A DNA stretch of 64,000 nucleotides, taken from assembly GCF_014203545.1 (NCBI RefSeq), contig NZ_JACHJG010000001.1, forward strand, positions 558,001 through 622,000, written 5' to 3'. This stretch comes from Streptomyces netropsis. GTDB taxonomy: Bacteria; Actinomycetota; Actinomycetes; Streptomycetales; Streptomycetaceae. The position numbers were made by a program, and so were the translations under genes. Shown here piece by piece: positions 35,225 to 43,128 of this stretch. The notes beneath the pieces were generated by a model, which was given only the letters and a program-made list of their open reading frames with translations, was not told the DNA's origin and ran no database searches. Position 1 is the stretch's first letter. Every line of letters starts with the position of its first letter.

Positions 35225-36982
35225 GTGACCGGCACCCGCACCCGGCCCGGTCCCGCCCGCCGTGTCCTGCCGAAGGCCAGGCGCTTCCTGGCGGGCCGCA
35301 AGCGCGTTCTGCTGATGCTCGGCGGCTGGTCCCTGCTGGAGTCCGCGCAGACCTTCCTCGGCGGCTACAGCGTGGCTCGCGCCCTCGACGACGGGTTCCT
35401 GGCGGGCCGCACCGGCGTCGGGCTCGGCTGGCTGGCGCTCGCCGCCGTGACGATCGTCGTCGGGGGACTCGCCACGGGCGGGGTGTTCCGCGGCCTGGCC
35501 GATCTCGTGGAGCCGCTCCGGGACGGGCTGGTGCGCCGGGTGGTGACGCGGTCCCTGGGGGAGGCCGTGACCGGCGGAGGCCGGGCGGACAGCGCCGTGG
35601 TCTCCCGGCTGACCCATCAGACCGAGCTGGCCCGCGACAGCTTCGCGGGGCTGGTGCTGGTGGCCCGCTCGTTCGTCTTCACCGCGGCGGGGGCGCTGCT
35701 GGGCCTCGCCTCCCTCGCACCGCTCCTGCTGCTGGTCGTCGTGCCGCCCCTGCTGCTGGGCCTGGCGCTGTTCGTGGCCACCCTGGCGCCGATGGCCGAC
35801 CGGCAGCAGGACTTCCTCGTCGCCGACGAACGCCTGTCCACCGAGTTCGGCGCGCTCGCCGAGGGGCTGCGCGACGTGGTGGCGTGCGGCGCGGAGCGGC
35901 ATGCTGCCGGGCGGGCGGACGCGCTGATCGCCGCCGAGGTCCGGGCGGCCCGCTCACTCGCCACCTGGGCGGCGGTCCGCGCCCTGGCGCTCGGCGTCGC
36001 CGGGCAGCTGCCGGTGGTGCTGCTGCTCGTCGCCGCGCCCTGGCTGCTCGACCGGGGCCTGACCGCCGGCGAGCTGCTCGGTGCGCTCACCTACCTCGTC
36101 CAGGCGCTGCTGCCCGCCCTGCACACCCTGATGAACGCGCTCGGGGCGGCGGGTACCCGGCTGCTGGTGGTGCTCGACCGCCTCACCTCGGGGGCCGTCG
36201 GCGACCTGCCCGCGCACGGCGACGACAGGGCGCCGGCGGCGCCCGCGCACCCGCCGCGCGTCGAGCTGCGGTCGGTGACGTTCGCCTACGGGCCGCGCGC
36301 CCACCCCGTCGTCCGGGACCTCGACCTGGTGGTGGAGCCCGGTGAGCACCTGGTCGTCGTCGGCCCGAGCGGCATCGGCAAGTCCACCCTGACGGGACTC
36401 GTCGCGGGGCTGCTCGCCCCGGACCGGGGCGAGGTGCGGGTGGCGGGGGAGCCCGTGACCGGGCCGGCGGCGGCCCCGGGCCGGGAGTGGGCGCGGCAGC
36501 GGGTGCTGATCCCGCAGCAGGCCTACGTCTTCACCGGCACCGTCCGGGAGAACCTGCTCTACCTCCGCCCCGGCGGGGCGCCCCCGGCGGCCGTCGCGGC
36601 GTCGGTGGCGGCCGTGGGCCTCGAAGCGCTGGTGGAGCGGCTGGGCGGGCTGGACGCGCACGTCGACCCGGCCGCGCTCTCACAGGGGGAGCGGCAGCTC
36701 ATCGCGCTGGGCCGGGCCCATCTGTCCCCCGCGCCGCTGGTGTTGCTGGACGAGGCGACCTGTCATCTGGACCCCGCTGCGGAGGCGCGCGCGGAGCGCG
36801 CCTTCGCCGAGCGGCCCGGCACCCTGATCGTGGTGGCGCACCGGATCAGCTCCGCGCGCAGGGCCGACCGGGTGCTGGTGATGGACGGCGCCCGTGCCGT
36901 CTGCGGGCGCCACGACGAACTGCTCGACTCCTCGGTCCTCTACCGCGATCTGGTGGGGCGCTGGCACGCGGGGCACGTGTGA
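35225..36982 (+). CDS. ramB: ABC transporter, lanthipeptide export (RamB)
   Basis: The protein has 585 residues from GTG 35225; an in-frame GTG at 35087 would add 46 Arg/Pro/Gly-rich residues that come from an internal DNA duplication (CGGGCCGCCGTCCCCGCCG at about 35106 and 35174), so I prefer the shorter form. Six spans (WSLLESAQTFLGGYSVARAL, LLLVVVPPLLLGLALFVAT) precede the ATPase: Walker A GPSGIGKST, signature LSQGERQLIALGRAH, Walker B VLLDEATCHLD and VVAHRISSA. It pairs with RamA. The LSQGE signature deviates from LSGGQ. Confidence 0.92.
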   Translation: MTGTRTRPGPARRVLPKARRFLAGRKRVLLMLGGWSLLESAQTFLGGYSVARALDDGFLAGRTGVGLGWLALAAVTIVVGGLATGGVFRGLADLVEPLRDGLVRRVVTRSLGEAVTGGGRADSAVVSRLTHQTELARDSFAGLVLVARSFVFTAAGALLGLASLAPLLLLVVVPPLLLGLALFVATLAPMADRQQDFLVADERLSTEFGALAEGLRDVVACGAERHAAGRADALIAAEVRAARSLATWAAVRALALGVAGQLPVVLLLVAAPWLLDRGLTAGELLGALTYLVQALLPALHTLMNALGAAGTRLLVVLDRLTSGAVGDLPAHGDDRAPAAPAHPPRVELRSVTFAYGPRAHPVVRDLDLVVEPGEHLVVVGPSGIGKSTLTGLVAGLLAPDRGEVRVAGEPVTGPAAAPGREWARQRVLIPQQAYVFTGTVRENLLYLRPGGAPPAAVAASVAAVGLEALVERLGGLDAHVDPAALSQGERQLIALGRAHLSPAPLVLLDEATCHLDPAAEARAERAFAERPGTLIVVAHRISSARRADRVLVMDGARAVCGRHDELLDSSVLYRDLVGRWHAGHV

Positions 36983-37013
36983 GACGGGCCCGCCGCCGGC
37001 CCTCCGGCCACGG

Positions 37014-37625
37014 CTACACCCACCCCGCGCACTGGGAGATCCGTATGGCGTCCACCCGGTTGCGGGCGCCGGTCTTGCGGGTGATGGCGGCCATGTAGTT
37101 GCGCACGGTCCCGTTCGACAGACACAGACTGCGGGCGATCTCCCCGATGGAGGCGCCCTCGGCGGCCAGCGATAACACGCTGAGTTCGCGTCGCGTCAGT
37201 GGCATCTCCGACGCCTCCAGAAAGCCGAAGCCGAGTGACTCGTCGACGTAGCGCTCGCCCTTGGCGACATGCCGGATGCCCTCGACCAGCCGATCGGGAG
37301 AAGCGTTTTTGCTCAAGAACCCCAGGGCCCTCTCCTCATAGGCCCGGCGCAGGGGGCCCGGCCGTCCCGCGCTCGCCAGGGCCAGCAAGGAGAAACCGTC
37401 GCCCCCTTCGTAACATCGGCGGGACAGCTCCCGGATGCCGCGCGGGCCGACCGCGTCGGGGCTGTCCATGTCCACCACGCACACCTGTGGCCGCAGCGTC
37501 CGCGAGGTCGCGACGGCTCCCGGCCAGGACGTCGAGGAGACCTCGAGATCGGTCTCCCTACCGATCAGCGCTGCCAGCGCCGTCCTCAGCAGATAGGTGT
37601 CGTGCACCAGAAGGACCCGGATCAC
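37014..37625 (-). CDS. ramR: LuxR/NarL-family response regulator (RamR/AmfR)
   Basis: The protein has 203 residues from GTG 37625 (VIRVLLVHD). The receiver domain has VHDTYLLRTALAALIG (only one of the usual two acidic pocket residues), the phosphorylatable Asp in CVVDMDSPD and a Lys in GFLSKNAS. The C-terminal HTH reads LTRRELSVLSLAAEGASIGEIARSLCLSNGTVRNYMAAITRKTGA. No histidine kinase is adjacent, so it is an orphan. It is convergent with ramB and by analogy is the activator of ramC-S-A-B. Confidence 0.92.
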   Translation of the reverse strand: MIRVLLVHDTYLLRTALAALIGRETDLEVSSTSWPGAVATSRTLRPQVCVVDMDSPDAVGPRGIRELSRRCYEGGDGFSLLALASAGRPGPLRRAYEERALGFLSKNASPDRLVEGIRHVAKGERYVDESLGFGFLEASEMPLTRRELSVLSLAAEGASIGEIARSLCLSNGTVRNYMAAITRKTGARNRVDAIRISQCAGWV

Positions 37626-37842
37626 GTTCCCGCCTCTCCCCGCTCGCGCTCCCCGGGTAGCGAGCGCTACGTCGGGCACGTCGGTAAATACTTACCGGCG
37701 TGTGCCACTGTCACGGGTGCCGAAACCGAACGTGCGGGGGGCGCAAGGGCGCACGAATCTCGCGGCGTGCGCCCCAAGTGTGAGCGAATGCGCCTCCCCC
37801 TGCCCATGGACGCCGGAGTGGGAAGGTGGTCGTACGCGGCGG

Positions 37843-38568
37843 TCAGCGCCGTTTGGCGCGGCCCGGCTTGCTGCGACTCGTGGGGGTACGACCGGACTTG
37901 GCGCGCCCGCCGGCCGCTGCGCCCGCCGTCGGGCCGGTGGCCGGCGTCGTCAGGTCGATCAGCCGGCAGACCGTCTCGATGTCTATCTTCACCTGCGCGA
38001 TGGAGGCCCGCCCCGACAGCCAGGTGATCAGCGCCGAGTGCCAGGTGTGCTCGATGACCCGTACGGCCGAGAGCTGCGCGGAGGTGGGCGGGACGGTCAG
38101 GCCCATCGCGTCCAGGATGATCGTCGTCGTCAGCCGGGAGGCGGCGTCGACCTCGGCGCTCACCGACCGGTCGGCGAAGGTGAGGGCGCGCACCATCGCG
38201 TCGGCCAGATGCGGCTCGCGCTGCATCGCGCGGAACGCCCGCATCAGCGTCTGCGCGACGCGGGCGGCGGGCTCCTCCTCGGTGGGCGGGCGCTTGCGCA
38301 GCGTCTCGTGCAGATGCTGGAGCTGGTCCTGCATCGTGGCGACCAGCAGATGGATCTTCGAGGGGAAGTAGCGGTAGAGCGTGCCGAGCGCGACGCTCGA
38401 GGACTCGGCGACCTCCCGCATCTGCACCGCGTCGAAGCCGCCACGGCTGGCCAGCTGGGCGGTGGCGTGCAGGATGCGGCGCCGCCGCGCCTCCTGACGC
38501 TCGGTCAGGGGGAGACCGGACGAGGCGATCGCGACCGACGTGGTCGCCGACTTGGGTTCCGTCGTCAT
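37843..38568 (-). CDS. kstR: KstR-like TetR-family regulator of steroid catabolism
   Basis: The protein has 241 residues from ATG 38568 (MTTEPKS); ATGs at 38577 and 38592 are alternatives. Residues 22-75 read ERQEARRRRILHATAQLASRGGFDAVQMREVAESSSVALGTLYRYFPSKIHLLVATMQDQ, and MQREPHLADAMVRALTFADRSVSAEVD follows. Both stretches look nearly identical to mycobacterial KstR, which represses cholesterol genes and is released by 3-oxo-cholestenoyl-CoA-type ligands. The C-terminal tail is Gly/Arg/Lys-rich. An exact KstR motif lies upstream at 38720-38733, so it is probably autoregulated. Confidence 0.88.
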   Translation of the reverse strand: MTTEPKSATTSVAIASSGLPLTERQEARRRRILHATAQLASRGGFDAVQMREVAESSSVALGTLYRYFPSKIHLLVATMQDQLQHLHETLRKRPPTEEEPAARVAQTLMRAFRAMQREPHLADAMVRALTFADRSVSAEVDAASRLTTTIILDAMGLTVPPTSAQLSAVRVIEHTWHSALITWLSGRASIAQVKIDIETVCRLIDLTTPATGPTAGAAAGGRAKSGRTPTSRSKPGRAKRR

Positions 38569-38719
38569 ATGTCCCATTCCGTGGCAATCCATCCAGCGGT
38601 GTCTGTACAGCCCGGACGGCACAGCATGGCAGGGGCCGGGTCGTGGCGCGAATCACCCGATCCGGATCCGGCGCGTCCCCGTGAGGCCGGTAGATTCGAG
38701 ACTTCTGGACGACTCAGTC

Positions 38720-38733
38720 TGAAACTTGTTCTA
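38720..38733. promoter_or_regulatory. KstR-type operator, exact match
   Basis: TGAAACTTGTTCTA fits TNNAACNNGTTNNA exactly. It is in the divergent promoter region between the KstR-like gene (start 38568) and the GT4 gene (start 38788), so it may control both. Confidence 0.75.
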
Positions 38734-38787
38734 GATTAGCGCGACCGGTTACGCTCCGGCGGAATCGCAGTGAGAAGGAGGCCGGGA

Positions 38788-40146
38788 GTGACCGCTGAGG
38801 CCGCTGAGGCAACGACACCCCACCTCCTGGACCAGGACGTCGGCCGACCGCTGCGCATCGCGATGCTCACGTACAAGGGGAACCCGTTCTGCGGCGGCCA
38901 GGGCGTGTACGTACGCCACCTCTCCCGTGAACTCGCCCGTCTCGGCCACACCGTCGAGGTCATCGGCTCCCAGCCCTACCCCGTCCTCGACGAGGGCACC
39001 GGACCCGGCGAGGTCAGCCTCACCGAGCTGCCCAGCCTCGACCTCTACCGTCAGCCGGACCCCTTCCGCACGCCCAAGCGCGACGAGTACCGCGACTGGA
39101 TCGACGCGCTGGAGGTCGGCACCATGTGGACCGGCGGCTTCCCCGAGCCGCTCACGTTCAGCCTGCGGGCCCGCCGCCATCTGCTCGCCCGCCGCGGCGA
39201 GTTCGACGTCGTCCACGACAACCAGACCCTCGGCTACGGCCTCCTCGGCAACCTCGGCACCCCCCTGGTCACCACCATCCACCACCCCATCACCGTCGAC
39301 CGGCAGCTGGACCTCGACGCCGCCGACGGCTGGCAGCGCCGTGCCTCCGTGCGCCGCTGGTACGGCTTCACCCGGATGCAGAAGCGCGTCGCCCGGCGGC
39401 TGCCGTCCGTGCTCACCGTCTCCGGCTCCTCGCGCCAGGAGATAGTCGACCACCTCGGGGTGCGCGACGAGCGCATCCACGTCGTCCACATCGGCGCCGA
39501 CACCCAGCTGTTCTCCCCGGACCCGGCCGTCGCCGAGGTGCCCGGCCGGATCGTCACGACCTCCAGCGCCGACGTCCCCCTCAAGGGGCTCGTCCACCTC
39601 GTCGAGGCGCTCGCCAAGGTCCGTACGGAAAACCCCGACGCCCACCTCGTCGTCGTCGGCAAGCGCGCCGAGGGCGGCCCGGTCGCCGCCGCCATCGAGC
39701 GGTACGGGCTCGAGGGCGCCGTCGAGTTCGTCAAGGGCATCACCGACGCCGAGCTCGTCGACCTGGTCCGCTCGGCACAGATCGCCTGCGTCCCCTCCCT
39801 CTACGAGGGCTTCTCGCTGCCCGCCGCCGAGGCCATGGCGACCGGCACCCCGCTGGTGGCCACCACCGGCGGCGCCATCCCCGAGGTCGCCGGCCCCGAC
39901 GGCGAGACATGCCTCGCCGTGCCGCCCGGTGACGCGGGGGCGCTCGCCGCGGCACTGGGCCGGCTGCTCGGCGACGCCGGACTGCGCCGCCGGCTGGGCA
40001 CCGCGGGCCGCGAGCGCGTGCTGGCCCGGTTCACCTGGGAGCAGGCCGCCATCGGCACCGCCGAGCGCTACCGCGCCGCCATCGCCGCCCAGGGCCCCGG
40101 GCGCGGCGCCCCGGCCCGCGCCACCGCGAGACGCAAGCCCGCCTGA
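38788..40146 (+). CDS. GT4-family glycosyltransferase
   Basis: The protein has 452 residues from GTG 38788, with AAGGAGG at optimal spacing; the GTG at 38770 is upstream of that site. GT-B fold: the N-terminal half has IAMLTYKGNPFCGGQGVYVRHLSRELARLGHTVEV and VVHDNQTLGYGLLG; the C-terminal half has SSADVPLKGLVHLVEALA, the acceptor/donor motif PSLYEGFSLPAAEAMATGTPLVAT (E-x7-E retaining GT4 signature) and GDETCLAVP-like PDGETCLAVPPGD. It transfers a sugar from a nucleotide donor; acceptor unknown. First gene of a three-gene operon with a methyltransferase and a prenyltransferase-repeat protein, facing KstR. Confidence 0.9.
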   Translation: MTAEAAEATTPHLLDQDVGRPLRIAMLTYKGNPFCGGQGVYVRHLSRELARLGHTVEVIGSQPYPVLDEGTGPGEVSLTELPSLDLYRQPDPFRTPKRDEYRDWIDALEVGTMWTGGFPEPLTFSLRARRHLLARRGEFDVVHDNQTLGYGLLGNLGTPLVTTIHHPITVDRQLDLDAADGWQRRASVRRWYGFTRMQKRVARRLPSVLTVSGSSRQEIVDHLGVRDERIHVVHIGADTQLFSPDPAVAEVPGRIVTTSSADVPLKGLVHLVEALAKVRTENPDAHLVVVGKRAEGGPVAAAIERYGLEGAVEFVKGITDAELVDLVRSAQIACVPSLYEGFSLPAAEAMATGTPLVATTGGAIPEVAGPDGETCLAVPPGDAGALAAALGRLLGDAGLRRRLGTAGRERVLARFTWEQAAIGTAERYRAAIAAQGPGRGAPARATARRKPA

Positions 40147-40232
40147 CCCCGGCCGGCGGCCCGCCCGCCACCCGCTTCTCACCCCCCCCACGACCCCGCA
40201 GGACGCATTCCCCGAACCAGAAGGCAGAGCCC

Positions 40233-41003
40233 GTGCTGACCGTCGATTTCTCCCGCTTCCCGCTCGCCGCAGGCGACCGCGTCCTCGATCTGGGGTGCGG
40301 CGCAGGGCGGCACGCCTTCGAGTGCTACCGGCGCGGGGCGCAGGTCGTGGCCCTCGACCGCAACGGCGAGGAGATCCGCGAGGTCGCCAAGTGGTTCGCC
40401 GCCATGAAGGAGGCCGGTGAGGCCCCGGCGGGCGCCACCGCCACCGCCATGGAGGGCGACGCGCTGGCCCTGCCCTTCCCCGACGACAGCTTCGACGTCG
40501 TCATCATCTCCGAGGTCATGGAGCACATCCCGGACGACAAGGGCGTGCTCGCCGAAATGGTGCGCGTCCTGAAGCCCGGCGGCCGCATCGCCGTCACCGT
40601 GCCGCGCTACGGCCCGGAGAAGATCTGCTGGGCCCTCTCCGACGCCTACCACGAGGTCGAGGGCGGCCACATCCGCATCTACCGCGGCGACGAACTCCTG
40701 GACCGGATGCGCGAGGCGGGCCTCAAGCCGTACGGCACCCACCACGCCCACGGGCTGCACAGCCCGTACTGGTGGCTCAAGTGCGCCTTCGGTGTCGACA
40801 ACGATAAGGCGCTGCCGGTCCGCGCGTACCACAAGCTGCTGGTCTGGGACATCATGAAGAAGCCACGGGCCACCCGCCTCGCCGAGCAGGCCCTCAACCC
40901 CCTCATCGGCAAGAGCTTCGTCGCCTACGCCACCAAGCCGCACACCCCGGCCGCCCCGGCCCCCCAGGCCACCGACGACGCTGCCCGCGAGGGACGAGCG
41001 TGA
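40233..41003 (+). CDS. SAM-dependent methyltransferase
   Basis: The protein has 256 residues with a GTG start. Class I methyltransferase motifs: RVLDLGCGAGRHAFE (motif I), VVALDRNGEEI (acidic ribose binder), GDALALPFPDDSFDVVIISEVMEHIPD (motif II) and RVLKPGGRIAVTVP (motif III). The C-terminal half has HGLHSPYWWLKCAFG and a helix that could bind lipid or sugar. Substrate unknown; the partner GT suggests a glycosylated or lipid-linked compound. Its stop overlaps the GTG of the next gene. Confidence 0.9.
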   Translation: MLTVDFSRFPLAAGDRVLDLGCGAGRHAFECYRRGAQVVALDRNGEEIREVAKWFAAMKEAGEAPAGATATAMEGDALALPFPDDSFDVVIISEVMEHIPDDKGVLAEMVRVLKPGGRIAVTVPRYGPEKICWALSDAYHEVEGGHIRIYRGDELLDRMREAGLKPYGTHHAHGLHSPYWWLKCAFGVDNDKALPVRAYHKLLVWDIMKKPRATRLAEQALNPLIGKSFVAYATKPHTPAAPAPQATDDAAREGRA

Positions 41004-42070
41004 CGACACCGGGCCGTACCGAGCGCCTCGTCCTCGCCGGGGTGCTCACCGCAGAGCAGGTCGCCCAGACCGTCGCGGGCATCGCCGCCACGCAGCGCCC
41101 CGACGGCGCCATACCCTGGTTCCGCGGCCACCACCTGGACCCCTGGGACCACGTCGAGGCCGCGATGGCCCTGGACGTGGCGGGCGAACGGGACCGGGCC
41201 GAGGCCGCCTACCGCTGGCTGGCCGAGCACCAGAACTCCGACGGCTCGTGGTACGCCGCGTACGCCGACGGCGACCCCGAGGAGCCCACCGACCGGGGGC
41301 GCGAGACGAACTTCGTCGCCTACGTCGCCGTCGGCGTCTGGCACCACTACCTCGCCACCGGCGACGACGCCTTCCTCGACCGCATGTGGCCGACCGTCTT
41401 CGCCGCCGTCGAGTTCGTCCTCGGCCTGCAGCAGCCCGGCGGCCAGATCGGCTGGAAGCGGGAGGACGACGGCACCCCCGTCGACGACGCGCTGCTGACC
41501 GGCTCGTCCTCCATCCACCACGCGCTGCGCTGCGCCCTCGCCATCGCCGAGCACCGCGAGGAGCCGCAGCCCGACTGGGAACTGGCCGCGGGCCTCCTCG
41601 GCCACGCGATCCGGCACCACCCCGAGCGGTTCCTGGACAAGGACCGCTTCTCGATGGACTGGTACTACCCGGTCCTCGGCGGCGCCGTCACCGGCGCCGC
41701 CGCGAAGGAGCGCCTGGAGGCGGGCTGGGACCGCTTCGTCGTCCCGGGCCTGGGCGTGCGCTGCGTCTCCGACCGGCCGTGGGTGACCGGCGGCGAGAGC
41801 TGCGAACTCGCCCTCGCGCTCTGGGCGATGGGCGAGTCCGACCGCGCCGTGGAGATCCTCCAGTGGATCCAGCACCTGCGCGCCGAGGACGGCATGTACT
41901 GGACCGGCTACGTCTACGAGGACGACGCCGTCTGGCCGGAGGAACTCACCTCCTGGACGGCGGGTTCCCTGCTGCTGGCCGTCGCCGCGCTCGGCGGCGA
42001 CGAGGCGACCACGACGGTCTTCGGCGGCGAACGCCTCCCGTACGGCCTGGAACCGGACTGCTGCGCCTGA
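41000..42070 (+). CDS. Prenyltransferase/squalene-cyclase-repeat (alpha6/alpha6 toroid) protein
   Basis: The protein has 356 residues; its GTG overlaps the methyltransferase stop. Repeats with QW-type motifs are visible: TQRPDGAIPWFRGHHLDPWDHVEAAMAL, LAEHQNSDGSWYAAYADG, LGLQQPGGQIGWKRED, LRAEDGMYWTGYVYEDD. There is no signal peptide. It is closer to glycoside-hydrolase-like (six-hairpin) toroids and might act on a sugar chain rather than a prenyl chain. Conserved GT-methyltransferase-toroid operons suggest a modified glycolipid or small polysaccharide; inference only. Confidence 0.8.
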   Translation: MTTPGRTERLVLAGVLTAEQVAQTVAGIAATQRPDGAIPWFRGHHLDPWDHVEAAMALDVAGERDRAEAAYRWLAEHQNSDGSWYAAYADGDPEEPTDRGRETNFVAYVAVGVWHHYLATGDDAFLDRMWPTVFAAVEFVLGLQQPGGQIGWKREDDGTPVDDALLTGSSSIHHALRCALAIAEHREEPQPDWELAAGLLGHAIRHHPERFLDKDRFSMDWYYPVLGGAVTGAAAKERLEAGWDRFVVPGLGVRCVSDRPWVTGGESCELALALWAMGESDRAVEILQWIQHLRAEDGMYWTGYVYEDDAVWPEELTSWTAGSLLLAVAALGGDEATTTVFGGERLPYGLEPDCCA

Positions 42071-42097
42071 CCCGGATGCCGGAGGGGCAGATCCAGC

Positions 42098-42133
42098 CCG
42101 CTGGGGGCACCTCCCAGCGGTAGCCGGGGGAGT
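42098..42133. repeat. Streptomyces-type intergenic repeat with hairpin
   Basis: CCGCTGGG (42098-42105) pairs with CCCAGCGG (42113-42120), followed by TAGCCGGGGGAG. The string GGGGGCACCTCCC..GGTAGC..GGGGGAG is a common dispersed intergenic element in Streptomyces as far as I know. It lies 28 nt after the toroid gene stop and may end its transcript. The rest of 42071-42339 holds only the promoter of the next gene. Confidence 0.6.
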
Positions 42134-42339
42134 TCGAGGACAATCAGGTACGGCACCCGGGGGCGGCCGCGTCCCGGGAGCCGACCCCACTCGAACGGAC
42201 CCCTCCAGGTCGCCCGGCGCACCCGCACGCGCCACTCTGAAGAGGAACACAGCCCGCACCCCCGGAGGGAAACGCGCCCGCCGCCCGAACCGCCGCCCCG
42301 GCCAAGGGCGTTGTCGGAGCCCCGTTCTAGAGTGACGTC

Positions 42340-43128
42340 ATGAGCCTTCTCAGTCACGACCGTTACTGTTCCGAGGTCGAAGCCCAGACCGGACTGCTGC
42401 GTTCGGCACTGCACGGCACCGACCTCTCCACCACCGTTCCCACGTGCCCCGACTGGTCGCTCAGCGAGCTGGTCCTGCACGTCGGCCGCGCGCAGCGCTG
42501 GGCCGAGACGATCGTGCGGACGCGCGCGAGCGAGCCCGTCGCACCCGAAGCGATCCCCGGCGTGGCCGGCCCGGACCCCCTCGACGCGGCCGGGCTCGAC
42601 GCGTGGCTGGCCGAGGGTGCCGAGGCGTTCGCGCGGACCCTGCGCGCGGCGGACCCCGCCGAGGAGGTGTGGACCTGGGCGCCGAAGCAGACGCCGGGCT
42701 TCTGGGCCCGCCGGATGGCGCACGAGACGGTGATCCACCGAGCCGACGCGTTTCTGACCGCCGGCCTCGACTTCACCCTCGACGCCGATCTCGCGGCGGA
42801 CTGCATCGACGAATGGCTGGAGATCGGCAGCTACCCGCAGACCGTGGAGCGCAAGCCGGAGCTCAAGGAGCTGCTCGGCCCCGGCCGCACCATTCATCTG
42901 CACGCCACGGACACCCCCGCCGAGCTCGAGGCGGAGTGGTTCGTCGACCTCACCGGTGAGCGGGCCACGTGGCGTCGCGCCCACGAGAAGGCGGCCGTCG
43001 CCGTGCGCGGGCCGCTCACCGACGTGCTGCGCGTCTTCTACCGCCGCCTCCCGGCGGACACCGACCGCGTCGAGGTGCTCGGTGACCGCGAGCTGCTCGA
43101 CTTCTGGCTGGAGCGAGTCACCTTCTGA
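42340..43128 (+). CDS. Maleylpyruvate isomerase family mycothiol-dependent enzyme
   Basis: The protein has 262 residues from ATG 42340. N-terminal DinB-like four-helix bundle: TVPTCPDWSLSELVLHVGRAQRWAETIV supplies the first metal-binding His, and AHETVIHRADA supplies the Glu/His pair (H-x3-H region) of the metal site; the C-terminal half is an SCP2-like domain (IHLHATDTPAELEAEWFVDL..ERAHEKAAVAVRGPLTDVLRVFYRR). The family uses mycothiol, the actinobacterial thiol. Substrate unknown. Its stop overlaps the ATG of the M1 peptidase gene (TGATGA). Confidence 0.9.
   Translation: MSLLSHDRYCSEVEAQTGLLRSALHGTDLSTTVPTCPDWSLSELVLHVGRAQRWAETIVRTRASEPVAPEAIPGVAGPDPLDAAGLDAWLAEGAEAFARTLRAADPAEEVWTWAPKQTPGFWARRMAHETVIHRADAFLTAGLDFTLDADLAADCIDEWLEIGSYPQTVERKPELKELLGPGRTIHLHATDTPAELEAEWFVDLTGERATWRRAHEKAAVAVRGPLTDVLRVFYRRLPADTDRVEVLGDRELLDFWLERVTF

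Noticed and set aside
30221-35902. 1,893-codon open frame on the minus strand opposite ramC-ramS-ramA
   Set aside because: It is the antisense shadow of GC-rich coding sequence: composition is Gly/Val/Asp/Glu-biased without domains, and ramC, ramS and ramA on the plus strand have clear motifs.
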